A stretch of DNA of 64,000 nt from Sceloporus undulatus (taxonomy: Eukaryota; Chordata; Lepidosauria; Squamata; Phrynosomatidae): NCBI RefSeq assembly GCF_019175285.1, contig NC_056524.1, forward strand, positions 225,943,321-226,007,320, in the 5' to 3' direction. The notes beneath the pieces were generated by a model. That model saw only the letters and a list, made by a program, of their open reading frames with translations, was not told the DNA's origin and did not search any database. Of the stretch, positions 1 to 20,019 are shown piece after piece. Made by a program: the position numbers and the translations under genes. How positions within the stretch are numbered: position 1 is the stretch's first letter; each line of letters starts with the position of its first letter.

Positions 1-108
1 CTTATCATGGGGTTGTCTTGGCAGATTTCTTCAGAGGGACTTTGCCATTGCCATCCTCTGAGGCTGAGAGAGTGTGACTCCCCAGCGTCATTCAGGGGTT
101 TCCATGGC
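1..108 (-). mobile_element. Squamate SINE fragment (BovB-tail family)
   Basis: The minus strand reads GGAGTCACACTCTCTCAGCC, CAGAGGATGGCAATGGC and ACCCCATGATAAG, the body of the family seen complete at 61212. A second fragment in plus orientation lies at 252-335. Confidence 0.65.
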
Positions 109-343
109 CGGTCCATGTTCTAATAGCAATCTTAAATAAATTTGCATCACCAGACACAACAATTCCGGGGTTTTTTCTTAATCTTGCAATGACTTTTAGG
201 ACCTTTTTGGCATACATTTTCTACGTTCCTCACCCAGTCATACTCTTCTCGCCTCAGGAAAAGGCAATGCCAACCCACCTCTGAAGCAAATCTCACAAAG
301 AAAACCCCATGATAGCAATAGCGGCTTCATTTAGATACGCTTC

Positions 344-500
344 ATGCCACCTAAGCAAGTCTCTAAGTGTGAAGTCGAAGGCTTTCATGGCCAGCATCCA
401 TATTTTTTGTGGTTTTTTTTGGCCATGTGGCTTGTTCTAGAAGAGTTATGTGCTGGTCAGCATCCGTGGCTGGCATCTTCAAAGAAAGCTGAATGGAAGA
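344..500. mobile_element. Penelope-like or fold-back repeat fragment
   Basis: GAAGTCGAAGGCTTTCATGG, GGCCATGTGGCTTGTTCTAG and GAGTT...GCATCCGTGGCTGGCATCTT match the family at 3085 and 22414. On the minus strand 441-480 resembles a worn hammerhead core (TGAAGATGCCAGCC...TGCTG). Confidence 0.5.
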
Positions 501-511
501 GATTTGGCATA

Positions 512-560
512 CACACACCCACCACACACACACACACACCACACACATACAAATACATCA
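512..560 (+). repeat. CA-rich microsatellite
   Basis: (ACAC)n with CCC interruptions. Confidence 0.85.
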
Positions 561-639
561 CATTACTGTGTGACCCTTGGTTGGGAGGGGTGGTCTCGAT
601 GTTATATCTGTTGTGTTGTTTTGTTTGTTGAACAGTCTC

Positions 640-835
640 TTAAGTGGTTTACAACTGTAGTTAATTGCCCCCAACAAGCTGGTTCCTCATTTTAGCCACT
701 TCGCAAGGATGCAAGCTTGGTCGAGCCTGCGCCTTTGTCTGATATCGAAATCGCAACTTGTGGTTTGTGAGCAAATGGCTGCAATACAGACATTTAACCA
801 TTGTACCCACCAGGGCAGTTGCAATATGTGAGGGC
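640..835 (-). mobile_element. tRNA-derived SINE with L2-like tail, diverged copy
   Basis: Same family as 27539-27812: ATGCAAGCTTGGTCGAGCC, CAAATGGCTGCAATACAGAC and ATTTAACCATTGTACCCACC are recognisable. It is followed at 836-885 by a plus-strand BovB-like SINE tail (GTCGGAACGACTTGAAGTC, ACAACAACAAAC). Confidence 0.65.
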
Positions 836-1004
836 TTAGGGTCACCCTAGTCGGAACGACTTGAAGTCATACAACAACAAACAAAACCTCTTAGCTCCCT
901 TAGCAGCCAATGGACTATCCTAATGACTACCCCAATGTCCTTTTCTTGTGTTGTTATAATTAACTGTATTTTAACATAGTCCTCGTTTGTTGTTATTATT
1001 ATGT

Positions 1005-1320
1005 CAGTTATTATTGATATGGTTTTAATTGATCTTGACTGAAGAGGGGGAATAGCAATAAATTTTTATTATTATATTATTACTGATATGTTTTTATGGA
1101 TCTTTACTGAAGAGACAGGTAGCAATAAATTATTCTTATTATTTGTTTTTAATTGATCTTGACTGAAAGGGCGGGAAATAGCATTATATTTATTATTATT
1201 ATTACTAATATGTTTTATTGCTCTTGACTGAAGAGAGGATAGGAATAAATTATTATTGTTGATATGGTTTTTATTGATCTTGACTGAGGAGATGGGATAA
1301 TAAAATCAATCATCAAGATC
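1005..1320 (+). repeat. Degenerate AT-rich minisatellite, about 55-75-bp unit
   Basis: Four to five copies of GATATG(G)TTTTTAATTGATC, TTGACTGAAGAG...GGGAATAGCAATAAATT and (ATT)n. A further copy at 1430-1475 follows an inverted stretch (1290-1365). Confidence 0.75.
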
Positions 1321-1559
1321 AATAAACACATATCAATAATAATAATAAAACAATAAAACATATCAATAATAATACTAAGTATGTATATTTGTGTGTGTGT
1401 GTTATATGTATATATATATTACTATTGATATGGTTTTTAATTGACCTTGACAGGATAGCAATTAATAATAGGCAGGATAGAAATTAATAATAACGATATA
1501 ATTATATTAATATAATTATATTAATAATTAATAATTTTTATTATCATTATTATTACTAC

Positions 1560-1840
1560 TACCATTTCCCGCCCAAACTTCCCAACAAGGCCCTTCCACA
1601 CTAGAGGCCACCGCCCCCTCAAGTAGAAGGACAACCCGCTCGACCAATCACCGTGCGGCCCCGCAGCCGGTCTGGCCAATAGGGCGCGAGGGGTTGGGCC
1701 TGGGAGGGGGAAAAAGGGGGCGGGGCGCGAGGCAGGCAGTTGCTCTTTTCAGTCTCTAACGGTCGGTTAGTCGACGCCAGTCCTCAATTAGAGTCGGACG
1801 CTGAGGGCGCGAGCAGGGAGTAGCCGATAGCCGAGGCACC

Positions 1841-1843
<3 letters not shown>
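1560..1843 (+). promoter_or_regulatory. CpG-island promoter and 5' UTR of the TUBA3 gene
   Basis: An abrupt GC- and CpG-rich block in AT-rich surroundings ends at the TUBA3 start codon. It carries two CCAAT boxes (1644-1648 and 1676-1680) and a GC box, GGGGGCGGGG, at 1716-1725. No TATA box is evident. The start codon has a good context (CACCATGG). The exact start site is inferred to lie around 1735-1790. The CpG-rich block continues into intron 1 to about 2130. Confidence 0.75.
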
Positions 1844-10796
<8,953 letters not shown>

Positions 10797-10868
10797 AAGA
10801 AACCCAGTAATATTGAATGATCAACATTTAAGAGTAATTTCATATTGTGGTTCTCTTGTTCAGTTTCA

Positions 10869-10874
10869 AATAAA
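10869..10874 (+). terminator. Polyadenylation signal AATAAA of TUBA3
   Basis: AATAAA lies 73 bases past the TUBA3 stop codon in an AT-rich, non-coding stretch, which would give a short 3' UTR of about 90-100 bases. Confidence 0.65.
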
Positions 10875-10899
10875 AATCTAAATGTTTTAGCAGGTTTGG

Positions 10900-11790
10900 T
10901 TTAATAAGTGTTTCAAATAGATTAAACTTTTCTAGGATAAATAGTTACTATAAATCTTTTCTGAAAAACAATAATTTCTTCAGTTATTTCCCATTAGTAT
11001 TGCTGTTAAATATATTATTTCCATCACTAGCTTTATCTAATAGAATCTTATCCAGGCTGTTCTAGGATTTGATTGGAAATAGTACCTGAAATATCATTAG
11101 AAATAAGAAATACATATTACATTCATTGGCTACCCATTAAAAATAATGAGAATTTAAACAAAAAAATGAATATTTAAGAAAAGTATATAAACCCATCATT
11201 TTGGTCTGTCAAGTTTCTTTCACAAAGGCATGTAATCTTGAACTAGATTAAAATAGTTGTGTATGATAAGCCTGCAATGCAAGGATATAGATCTTTATTT
11301 GGAATTAAGTCACACTGTTCAGTGTCTATTCCAGAAAGCGACCATAGGATTATAAACTTGGTCTGCAATGTTGTATTTGTTCATTTGAAATTAAACCACA
11401 TGACTATCAAGACTTGGCTCCAAGTGAAGATCAGTAGCTTTGCAGAGAATATTTTATGCATTTGGTAGTTAGCAATTCATATATACTGTCCTGTCTCAGA
11501 CTCAAAAACCCAAGTACCATTTGAGTAGAATGGGGATCATGATAGGTAATAGTAACCATAAGTCTCTAGTTCAGGTGCATAAAAACAAAACACTTAAACT
11601 ATTTTCTTATGGATATAAGGTTTTTTTAATGACACAGTGGGATCTTTTATCAATAGGACATTGTTTTATTTACAGATAGAATACAGGCAGTGTCTGTGTG
11701 AATGTCTTAAAAGGATTTGTAAACCTTAATGGATTTAATTAAAAGGCATATTAGTATAAAATCGTGTGTTTTGTTCGTCATTTTCTGCAA
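10900..11790. other. Intergenic, no recognised feature
   Basis: AT-rich sequence after the TUBA3 poly(A) signal; nothing supported. Confidence 0.5.
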
Positions 11791-11795
11791 TACTG

Positions 11796-12055
11796 TACAG
11801 TGATGCCTCGGGTTACGAAAATAATTCATTCCGCGGCCGCTTTCGTAACCCGAAAAGCCTTCGTAAGCCGAAAACCCATAGGCGCTAATGGGGAAAAAGC
11901 CGCGGCTCTGCCGCGGCTCCATTTAAAATAGCGCCGGAGTTTTTTCGTAACCCGAAAAAACTTTCGTAACCCGAAACAATAAATCCCTATGGGATTTTTT
12001 CGTATCCCGAAAAAATTCGTAACCTGGGTATTTCGTATCCCGAGGTACCACTGTA
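11796..12055. mobile_element. Tc1/mariner-type MITE
   Basis: The ends TACAGTGATGCCTCGGGTTA and CGAGGTACCACTGTA with TA borders. The body has several inverted copies of TTTCGTAACCCGAAA. The ORF here (about 70 aa) is not a gene. Confidence 0.75.
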
Positions 12056-12616
12056 TATGAAAATCAGGCAGATACCATCAGCAATGTAAGTGTGTATGGC
12101 ATTAGCGGGTAGCTACTGCAGTTAAACCTGGATTTCATTCAAAGCTCAGTCTCCAATTAGTGTGGTCAGTAACTTGCCAATTTCCATTATATAAAACAAA
12201 TAATGCCAGACCTGCCTTCTAGAAGATGGTCAGCATCTTTTGAAACCAGTGCCAAAAGATTACAGTTATCCAAAAGATGGTGTTGGTGGCATCTTGAACA
12301 CAAATGACTCGCATGGGAACACCAACTTGACAACCACTGCTGTCTATGTATTAGGATTCTTGTTAAGTACCCTTGAGTTGGTGAACTGAGACAACTCCAA
12401 GCTTCCCTGTCCTGCCCTTTTCAGATCCTGCAGGCCCATGGCTGCAGAGTTCCTGAACTGAGTCTATCTAGGATGTGGTCTTCCTCTTTCTACTGCCTTC
12501 CACCTTTCCTAGCATTACCTTTTCTAGTGAGTCCTTGGAGGTATGACAGCTTCAATTTAGAAAACATCCAGGAGTAGTCATGTTGGCCATGAAGCAAAGC
12601 CAGTCAAAAATCCACC

Positions 12617-12905
12617 AGTGATGCCTCTGTTGGCCAACCAAAATGCACAATATACATGTTGCAAGCTTTCGAAGCTTCACTTGGCTTCTTCATCAGCCAA
12701 GGTGTTACAAACCAAACAGGAGGGGGGGGGAATGAAAGTGTTTGTCATAGGCCTGCATTTTGCTGTTTCTCTTCTTAGGTAAGATGGCATGGAGGGGCAT
12801 ATCTTGCAGGCTGGCACCTCCTGGCCATATGGCAGCGGAGATTTTGGAGGTCCAGCAAATGGATGTTAAATTTCCTAGTACTACCAGCCCTAATGCTACT
12901 GCAAC
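12617..12905 (-). mobile_element. Dispersed repeat with hammerhead-like core, copy 1
   Basis: About 290 bp shared with 13500-13745. The minus strand carries CTGATGAAGAAGCC, a loop, then GCTTCGAAAGCTTGC (12661-12696), the order of a hammerhead core. The family is not named with certainty; Penelope-like retroelements are known to carry such motifs. Confidence 0.55.
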
Positions 12906-13257
12906 CATTACTTAAAAGATGTTTTTAAAAAACCCACAGAAGCCACCTCTAGTTCTAAAGACAATGGCATACAAGAAGGCCAACCTGATTTCTAAATGTC
13001 ACAGCTGTGGTGCTACTGCAGAGAAAGCCCTGTCATGCATATTCACCAACCTGTCCTTTGGGTTATGGGTTGCACTTTCTTATTCTTAGGTATCAACAGA
13101 TCACTTCTAATCTAAATCTCTGCCCTCTTTTCTTTGCCATCTGAAATACTTTTCATCTTCAAATCCAAGCCCTTGGTCAACTTTTTAACCATCACAGTGC
13201 TTCAGCCTCTAGCATACATTGACATTCTGCCACACACCCATGCTCTCATATTTAACC

Positions 13258-13440
13258 ATTGTTGTGTATCACCAAGTTGCTTCTAACTTACAGCAACCCT
13301 AAGACGAGCTTATCACAGGCTGTTCTGGGGCCGAGTGTGTGTGACTTACCCAAGGTGACTGGTTTTCCATGGCCGAGCAGGGAGTCAAACCTTGATCTAC
13401 ATCCATAGTCCAACACGCTATTCACTACATCTATTTAGTC
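13258..13440 (-). mobile_element. Squamate SINE copy
   Basis: Starts with TTGTTGTGTATCACCAAGTT (inverse of the BovB-like tail) and runs through CCAAGGTGACTGG to a degenerate B box. Confidence 0.6.
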
Positions 13441-13499
13441 TAAAATACCAAGCTAAAATAAACCATGCCTAAGCGGATCCAGTAATATAAAAATTCCAC

Positions 13500-13745
13500 C
13501 AAACAGTGATACCTTTATTGGGCCAACCAAAGTGCTGAATATACATGTTGCAAGTTTTCGAAGCTCCTTTGGCTTCTTTGTCAGTTAAACACCATACAGG
13601 AGGGGGGGAAATTGAAGATGTTAGTCTTAGGCCTTACATTTTGCTGTTTTTGTTCTTAGTACAAATAGTGTGGAGAGGTATCTCTTGCAAGCTAGCACCT
13701 CTTCCTTCTGGCCACATGGCTACTGGGAGATTCTAAACGTCCAGT
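13500..13745 (-). mobile_element. Dispersed repeat with hammerhead-like core, copy 2
   Basis: Same orientation and order as copy 1 (GGGCCAACCAAAGTGCTGAA, AGGAGGGGGG, CCTTACATTTTGCTGTTTTT, GGCCACATGGC). The core at 13551-13584 has changes in the CUGANGA box. Confidence 0.55.
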
Positions 13746-13779
13746 AAATTTAACATCCATTTGCAACACAAAAAGTTAC

Positions 13780-14185
13780 TTCCTTTGCTATCCAGTATTT
13801 CTTCTTCGTGGTCTCTGCGAATCACACAAATGAGTTATTCTGCACCTGTGCAGCAAAACTCGGAAACTTCTAGAATCTCTGGGCAGAATGCAAAGTAACT
13901 TTCTGCAACTTATGGCGGTAACTCCATCCACCCCTATATAAAGCCCCTAGCGACCCGCTCTCCCTCAGTTCCTTCATTCCGCCGCACAAAGCAGCTCGAG
14001 GAACTTCGCTAGCATCGGCTATCATTCGGATTGAATCTCTGACATACACTGACCATCGGCTTCACCTACTGACCACTCTAAACAGACTTTCCCTTGGATT
14101 CGGACGCACTGTGCTCTTTTCGGTTTGACCTGGACTGGTAAACAACCTCTACTCGCTAATACTGCCCCTTTGTTGGCAGAGGATA
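13780..14185 (+). mobile_element. LTR-like or promoter-bearing repeat fossil
   Basis: It contains CCCCTATATAAAGCCC about 40 bases before a CTCAGTTCCTTC initiator-like stretch, with CpG content above its surroundings. It resembles an LTR or the 5' part of an LTR-type element more than a host promoter, as no open frame follows. Family unknown. Confidence 0.35.
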
Positions 14186-14690
14186 CAGTACTGTGCCTAA
14201 ATGTTATTTGTGTGTGTTGTTTTTTCTTCTTTTTCTTTTCATCTCTTTGTTTTTGTTTTTATTATTTGTATTGTGAATGATCTTCGTATATTTTAAATTA
14301 TGAAATATTAATCAAATAATTTTAATTGATAAAATAAACTGTACCATACTCATTTTATAAAACAGCGAGACAGAGTGGCAGACTAGTAAATAGTAGTGTG
14401 ATGTGCTGTGAGAGTTATTAGGAATCCCTTTGGTCCCAGGGATCTTAGTTGTACCCTTGAATGTCCAAAATATCTCCAGATCCCTTTGCAATTTTCTAGT
14501 CTTCCTCCTGGTTGATCTGGAAATATCGTAACTCATAGCTCTCCTTGCTATTGGCGACAACACGCCAGCATTGCCTCCCACCTCTCATCCTTAAGGATTA
14601 ACTGGGGACAAAAAGTAGGTACTTTCTTTTTAAAGGGCATTCCTGCATAACCATAAAGTGAGCCATAATTTCCCCATTCTTGTATTAGAG

Positions 14691-15420
14691 CAGTGGTTCC
14701 CAACCTTTTCATAGAATCATAGAGTTGGAAGGGCCATCCATACCAACCCCCTGCCATGCAGGAAATTTCAAACAAAACATACCCAACAGATGGCCATCCA
14801 GCCTCTGCTTGAAGACCTCCAAGGAAGGAGACTCCATTACACTCCCTAGAAAATGGCATCCCAATAAAATGTTTGATTAAGCGTTTGCACCCCCTAAAAA
14901 AGTAATATCACATTTGAAGATGAAGAAGTTTAATTTCTACTTTTTGAGCCACAAATTGAACACACATTATACTGCAAGTGAACAAACTGAACTTCAAAAA
15001 GTAAGCTTTTAAGTTAGAGGCTGTATAAGGGGCAGGTTGCAACAGAATGCTATGGCACTGATCTGGCCTTTTCATGGCGCAAAAAGGAGCCACAAAAAGG
15101 CTGCTGCTGTGGTGCCCTTTCACTGCTTCTTCAGTGCTGCTTATGTATGCGCTGCACCAAAGGTGCAGCATGGTACCAACAGCTGTCTGGTCAGGTAGGC
15201 GACATGGGGCAGTGTCCAGGTGGCCGGCAGGTGGTTGCCTTGCCCCCACTCTGCCCCACAGCCAGCTTTTTATTCTGGTCTGTTGTGGCAATCCGTGTAT
15301 TAAATGCAAATCTAAACTGAACAATTCAATTCTAACTTAGGGGGAAAATGAGTTTGTTTCCTCATGATTCATCACTCAAGGACACAAGCAACTATGGGCA
15401 GCCCAGTTTGGGAACCCTTG
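14691..15420. mobile_element. hAT-type (Charlie-like) element with nested CR1 fragment
   Basis: The ends CAGTGGTTCCCAACC and GGGAACCCTTG are inverted. They are flanked by TATTAGAG (14683-14690) and TACTAGAG (15421-15428), an 8-bp target duplication with one later change. The element is non-coding and 730 bp long, including a CR1 fragment (about 14709-14870). The CAGTGGTTCCCAA-type terminus is common in vertebrate hAT elements. Confidence 0.75.
14709..14870 (-). mobile_element. CR1 LINE 3' fragment inside the hAT element
   Basis: It starts with the CR1 3' end (TCATAGAATCATAGAGTTGG, minus-oriented) followed by the conserved CCCTGCCATGCAGG stretch. It is 5'-truncated. Confidence 0.75.
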
Positions 15421-15985
15421 TACTAGAGGGATGGTAAATTCCTAGTTAGCCATAGATAAAGATGTGATTACAAATAAGCCAAGTTCATGGTCTTGTGACC
15501 ATTCACAGAACTCACATGAAAACATTGCATTTGGAGTGAGATAGAAGTTCTTTCTGGATTTATGTAACAGCTCAGTACCACAGTGATGAAAATGGCTATA
15601 TAACCTGCCAATAACTGGCTAAAAGATGGCTACTAGAGGGAACCATTCACTCCTGAGATGTATATGTAGAACATGGTATCCAGAATAGGTTGAAACTTTT
15701 GCCTCATGAACACTGCTTAAAATAAGTTGCTTTTTATTTAAGGAATAGTAGGAGGCCTACCACCAAAGTATTAACAGTAACTACTGTGGTGAGTAGAAAA
15801 TTTTCTCCCTGAGATACAGATATTTACATAACCCATCATGAGTACAGTTGCAGCTGGATTTAAATCTTAACATGTCTAAAAAAGTTAAAATTTATGAGAT
15901 GTATATGCTTGTGTGTTCACACATTGCTGCTGAAGAAATATAACACTGTGCTACTTGTTCACCACCTTATCTATCAATCCATAAG

Positions 15986-16181
15986 TACAGTAGCCCCTCC
16001 GTTTTCGCGGGACATCCATTCTGGAACCACCACTCCCCCCGTGAAAACAGGAAACCACTGATATTCAAGCCCCATTGGCTTGAATGGCAGCACACACCCC
16101 ATTTTGTCCCTCTCTGTTTGCTGCCCACGAATGGGTGAGGAATGCAGATTTGAAGTCCATGAAAATGGAGGGGCGACTGTA
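15986..16181. mobile_element. pogo/Tigger-type MITE
   Basis: The ends TACAGTAGCCCCTCCGTTTT and AAATGGAGGGGCGACTGTA with TA borders. 196 bp, non-coding. Confidence 0.7.
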
Positions 16182-16184
16182 TAT

Positions 16185-17990
16185 GTGTTGGTATATTAAT
16201 TGAGTTTGTCATTTTATTTCAATAAGTGGATTGGAATGATGTTTTTGAATATTTTTTAGTTCTGATAGTTCTCTCCTTAAGAATATTCAAAACACATTTA
16301 TGTATTTATTGATTTTGTCATAGTATGCTCTCTTGTATTTTCAGGGGGAAACATGAGTCATATATACCAGCTTTCTGTAAAAGGAGAGTGTGTTCAATAA
16401 ATAACTTTAATCATTACTCAGATTAGTAATGTTTTGACCAGTTTTCTGCAGCAGCCTCTTCATGATGGGAGCAGATCTTTCCATTCATTGTTTGCCGCAA
16501 ATACATCCAGACATTTCATTCTAGAAAAGTGCCTATTATCTGGGAATTTTATCATGAAAATGTGATCATATACTGTATGTTTACCTTTGTTTAGATGACT
16601 TGTAGCCTATTGGGAAAATTGGCAAAGCTGTTTAGAGATGCTTTTTTTTCAAATGCTTTATGAATACACCGTACAACATAGATCTAATGTCATGCATCCG
16701 TACTTATTCCACAAATGAGTCAGACTGAACATATGCCAATAAATCACAAATTTATTTTAAAATCAGTTTTGTGATTTCCTCCAGAAGTGAGCATTATCCT
16801 GCGATAGCATAGTCTCATTTGATTCATTACATGCAGCTTTTGCCCACTAATTCTTTGTCTAATTATTTTCACAAAGCTGAAGCATAGCTGTTTGGGGCTT
16901 AGGAAATATAACATTGTCTGGTTACACATTAGGTCCCTGGAGAAGACTCAAAAAGCATGCTTCCCACTGACTAATCAAGTTCAGGCTGAGAAGCTTGTCA
17001 CTCACCTTTCAAGTGAAGTAAGTTAAGCACATCAAAGAACATTTTCTTTTCTGCTTTTCAGGTAAGTTAAGCTATATTTTGTAGAATAAGGGATGGTTGG
17101 TGGGGAGAACTGGTTGAAACAGTCATATGAAAATACCATTATGATTGCATCAGATATGAAAGCAAATGGAGATGTGATGTCGGTTGTGAAGAACATTAGA
17201 GCACAGCAGAGCAGAGCAGCAGCTTCCTGCAAATAATGGCACAGAGCTAATTAAATACTGTTCAACTTTGTTTGTTTTTGCTGTATTAATTGGAGGAAAT
17301 TAGTGTTTACCTTTCAGATGCAGTGTTTAACCTGCTCCAGAAAAGGCAGAAAGGGCTTTATAAAGAAGAACCTACTGTTGATTCTCTACATACTGCCCAA
17401 GAACACTCTGGCTGTATCTATGGAGAACAGTTTTGGGGTAAGAATTTTAACTAGTATTACTGTATCTCATTTATTTACCACTTTTAACTTATATATGGGC
17501 TTACTATATATACTGTTTTATCTCCAGCTTTGCTAATGCCTGTTTTCATCCAGGAAGGGGACTTCATGGGTCTGAATACTAGATAGAAGAGCCTGCACCT
17601 GGGAAGCATATGCAGTATATAGCTTGTGAGTGTGAGAGTGCTGATGTGTAGAGGAAAGGGAGAAAGAGATCCTTTATGGGATATGTGTAGCGTATGAAAG
17701 GATTCCTGTGCATTCGCATCTCTAGATAATGGTCCTTGGATGCAGTGAAGTCTCTCTAGGTGTACATAAATTTTATTAAAATAAATTCAGTCTCTGTGTG
17801 CATATGCGATAGGAAGACTATTTAGGTGTACATACTTTTTATTAAAATAAATTCAGTCTCTGCATACATTCATAATGCATACAACATTCTTAGTAACCAT
17901 TTTAATTAGGCTTATCTTTGTTTTTACAAGGGTTTTTTGAGGCCTGAACACAGTTTTGAAACATTACCCTTTTGTTTTTACCTTTCCAAG
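16185..17990. other. Intergenic upstream of GPR55, no recognised repeat
   Basis: Contains a near-tandem pair at 17745-17880 (GGTGTACATA...TTTTATTAAAATAAATTCAG twice). Upstream non-coding exons of GPR55 could lie here but cannot be told from sequence alone. Confidence 0.4.
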
Positions 17991-18185
17991 TAGAATCATA
18001 GAATCATAGAGTTGGAAGAGACTACAAGGGCCATCCAGTCCAACTCCCTGCCATGCAGGAACTCTCAATCAAAGCATCCCCGACAGATGGCCATCCAGCC
18101 TCTGTTTAAAGGAAGGAGATTCCACTACACTCCAAGGGAGTGTGTTCCACTGTCGAACAGCCCCCCAACTGTCATACAAAATTGA
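17990..18185 (-). mobile_element. CR1 LINE 3' fragment
   Basis: Minus-oriented CR1 3' end (TAGAATCATAGAATCATAG, CCCTGCCATGCAGG, CACTGTCGAACAGC). About 190 bp, 5'-truncated. Confidence 0.8.
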
Positions 18186-18760
18186 AAATTTAACACAACA
18201 AAATGGGAATAGTACCAGTGACATATACACTCAGCTCCAGAAAACTGTGTGTTAAGTTTTCCTTAAAGTTTTTGCAAATCAAGAACAACTTTAAGGCATA
18301 CAACCAGAGGCAGCCAAAAGAAGAAAATTTCAGCAGCTAAAAGGCACATTTATTCTGGGCCTGACATCTCAGAAAATATCACTACTCAGGGGCATTATAC
18401 GAGCAAAGTGGAAATCATAGTCACTTTGAAATCCAACTGGGGGGGATGTAAATGGTGATGATGGTGATGATGATGGAATATTATCAAAACTGTAATATAA
18501 TCTCATATTGGATAAATGTCACACAACAATCTGATGGCACAAGGATTACAGAAAATGTTGAATTTTAGCAAAATGTTGAATTTCAAAAGGTGGATTTAGA
18601 AAAATCCGCTTAATACATCTCTCAAAAATTTAGTACAGTATTTTACTAACTGCATTTCTGCAATGCCACTGAAACTGTTTTAAATACCTCCTTTCTAGTT
18701 GTGAACTGCTGCTTTCATTGTGTTCTCTCTCGCTCTCTCTTTTTAAAGAAATATGAATGG

Positions 18761-19699
18761 ATGGAGACAAGCACCTCTCAAGCCAACTGTTCTCAAGCCA
18801 ACCCTAGCCAACAATACCAGCCTATTCTACCATCTGTGGAGCTTTTCCAGATAATTATATACATTCCCACATTTATCCTTGGAGTACTGTTCAATGGAAT
18901 GGCTATATGGTTTGCTTTCCACAAGATCAGGCGATTAACAGAGTCTGTGATCTACATGGTGACACTTATGATTTTAGATATCTTTGTACTCTTTGCCCTA
19001 CCCTTTAAGATAATTTCCTATGATAAAAGAAAGTGGGATCTTGGACATGTCTTTTGTTCATTCCTAGAAAGCCTATACTTTGTGAACATGTATGGGAGTA
19101 TCTTCATCTCCCTGGGTATATGTGTGGATAGATATCTTGCTATTCTGCACCCCTTTGTAGCTGTGAGCTTGAGGTCTCCCAGAAAAGCTGCTATAACTTG
19201 TGTGATCATTTCAGCAGGAGTCTGGGCAGGAACAGCATGTACCTACCAGCTGCATAAAGATGATAGTCCCAAATTCTGCTTCCATGGCTTTTCTGAAGAT
19301 ATTTGGAAAAACATAATTTTGCTCGTAACCTTGGAGACAGTCTTTCTTGCCAGCACAATAGCTATGATCCTCTGTACAGTTCAGATCATTTTGTGTCTGC
19401 AAAAGAGCCGAAAGCCAGACAGTCCTCCCACAATCAAAAGCAAGTCAGTCAAAATACTTGTAGTAAACCTAACTACATTCCTGGTCTGCTTTGCTCCTTT
19501 CCACGTGGCCTTGGTATTGTATTACCTTGTGAAAAATTGTATTCTAAGTGATGGTCAGGAAGCCATTCGTACATTTCTTCAGATCACCCTATGCTGGGCT
19601 AACCTCAACTGCTTTCTAGATGGAATCTGCTTTTATTTTGTTTTTAAGGAGTCTCTAAAACCGGTTTCGAATGAGAGTAATGCAATTAATGTTGATTAA
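18761..19699 (+). CDS. GPR55: Class A GPCR, GPR55-like, single coding exon
   Basis: 312 aa, close to the 319 aa I recall for human GPR55. Seven hydrophobic segments lie near residues 29-53, 64-86, 99-125, 146-163, 184-212, 231-257 and 271-295. Class A marks are Asn45 (TM1), Asp73 (TM2), Cys99-Cys173 (the TM3-ECL2 disulfide pair), DRY at 123-125, FAPF in TM6 and DGICFYF in place of NPxxY. Blocks shared with GPR55 are YFVNMYGSIF, SLRSPRK, CFHGFSEDIW and the C-terminal FLQITLCWANLNC. An N-glycosylation site is at Asn9. GPR55 is a plasma-membrane receptor for lysophosphatidylinositol that couples to G12/13. I chose Met at 18761 because a pyrimidine tract ending in AG at 18747-18748 looks like a splice acceptor, so an upstream in-frame ATG at 18701 would lie in the intron. 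An out-of-frame ATG at 18754 overlaps the start. Upstream non-coding exons were not identified. Confidence 0.9.
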   Translation: METSTSQANCSQANPSQQYQPILPSVELFQIIIYIPTFILGVLFNGMAIWFAFHKIRRLTESVIYMVTLMILDIFVLFALPFKIISYDKRKWDLGHVFCSFLESLYFVNMYGSIFISLGICVDRYLAILHPFVAVSLRSPRKAAITCVIISAGVWAGTACTYQLHKDDSPKFCFHGFSEDIWKNIILLVTLETVFLASTIAMILCTVQIILCLQKSRKPDSPPTIKSKSVKILVVNLTTFLVCFAPFHVALVLYYLVKNCILSDGQEAIRTFLQITLCWANLNCFLDGICFYFVFKESLKPVSNESNAINVD

Positions 19700-20019
19700 G
19701 TCATTCTGTCAGTTCAGCCATTATGTTGTTCAGCCTCTGATAGAAGAGGAACACAAAGAAGCCACTATTCAAGCAAAAAGTTCTCCTTTTTTAATGCAGT
19801 GTGTATGTATGTCTGTGTGTGCACACCTCCAGGTCGCCTGTCACCTTATGGTGATCCCATGAATTTCATAGGGTTTTCTTAGGCAAAGAACACACTGAGG
19901 TGTTTTTTCCAGTGCCTCCCTCTTGGTGTTTGTTAATGGTTTCCTATCAAAGTACTAACCAAAGCTAACCCTCCTTAGTTTCCCAGATCAGAGCTATCTG
20001 ATCTGGTGCCTTTATAGTC

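Noticed and set aside
13930-13960. TATA box as a host promoter
   Set aside because: No gene follows and the segment looks like a repeat; kept only as an LTR-like fossil.
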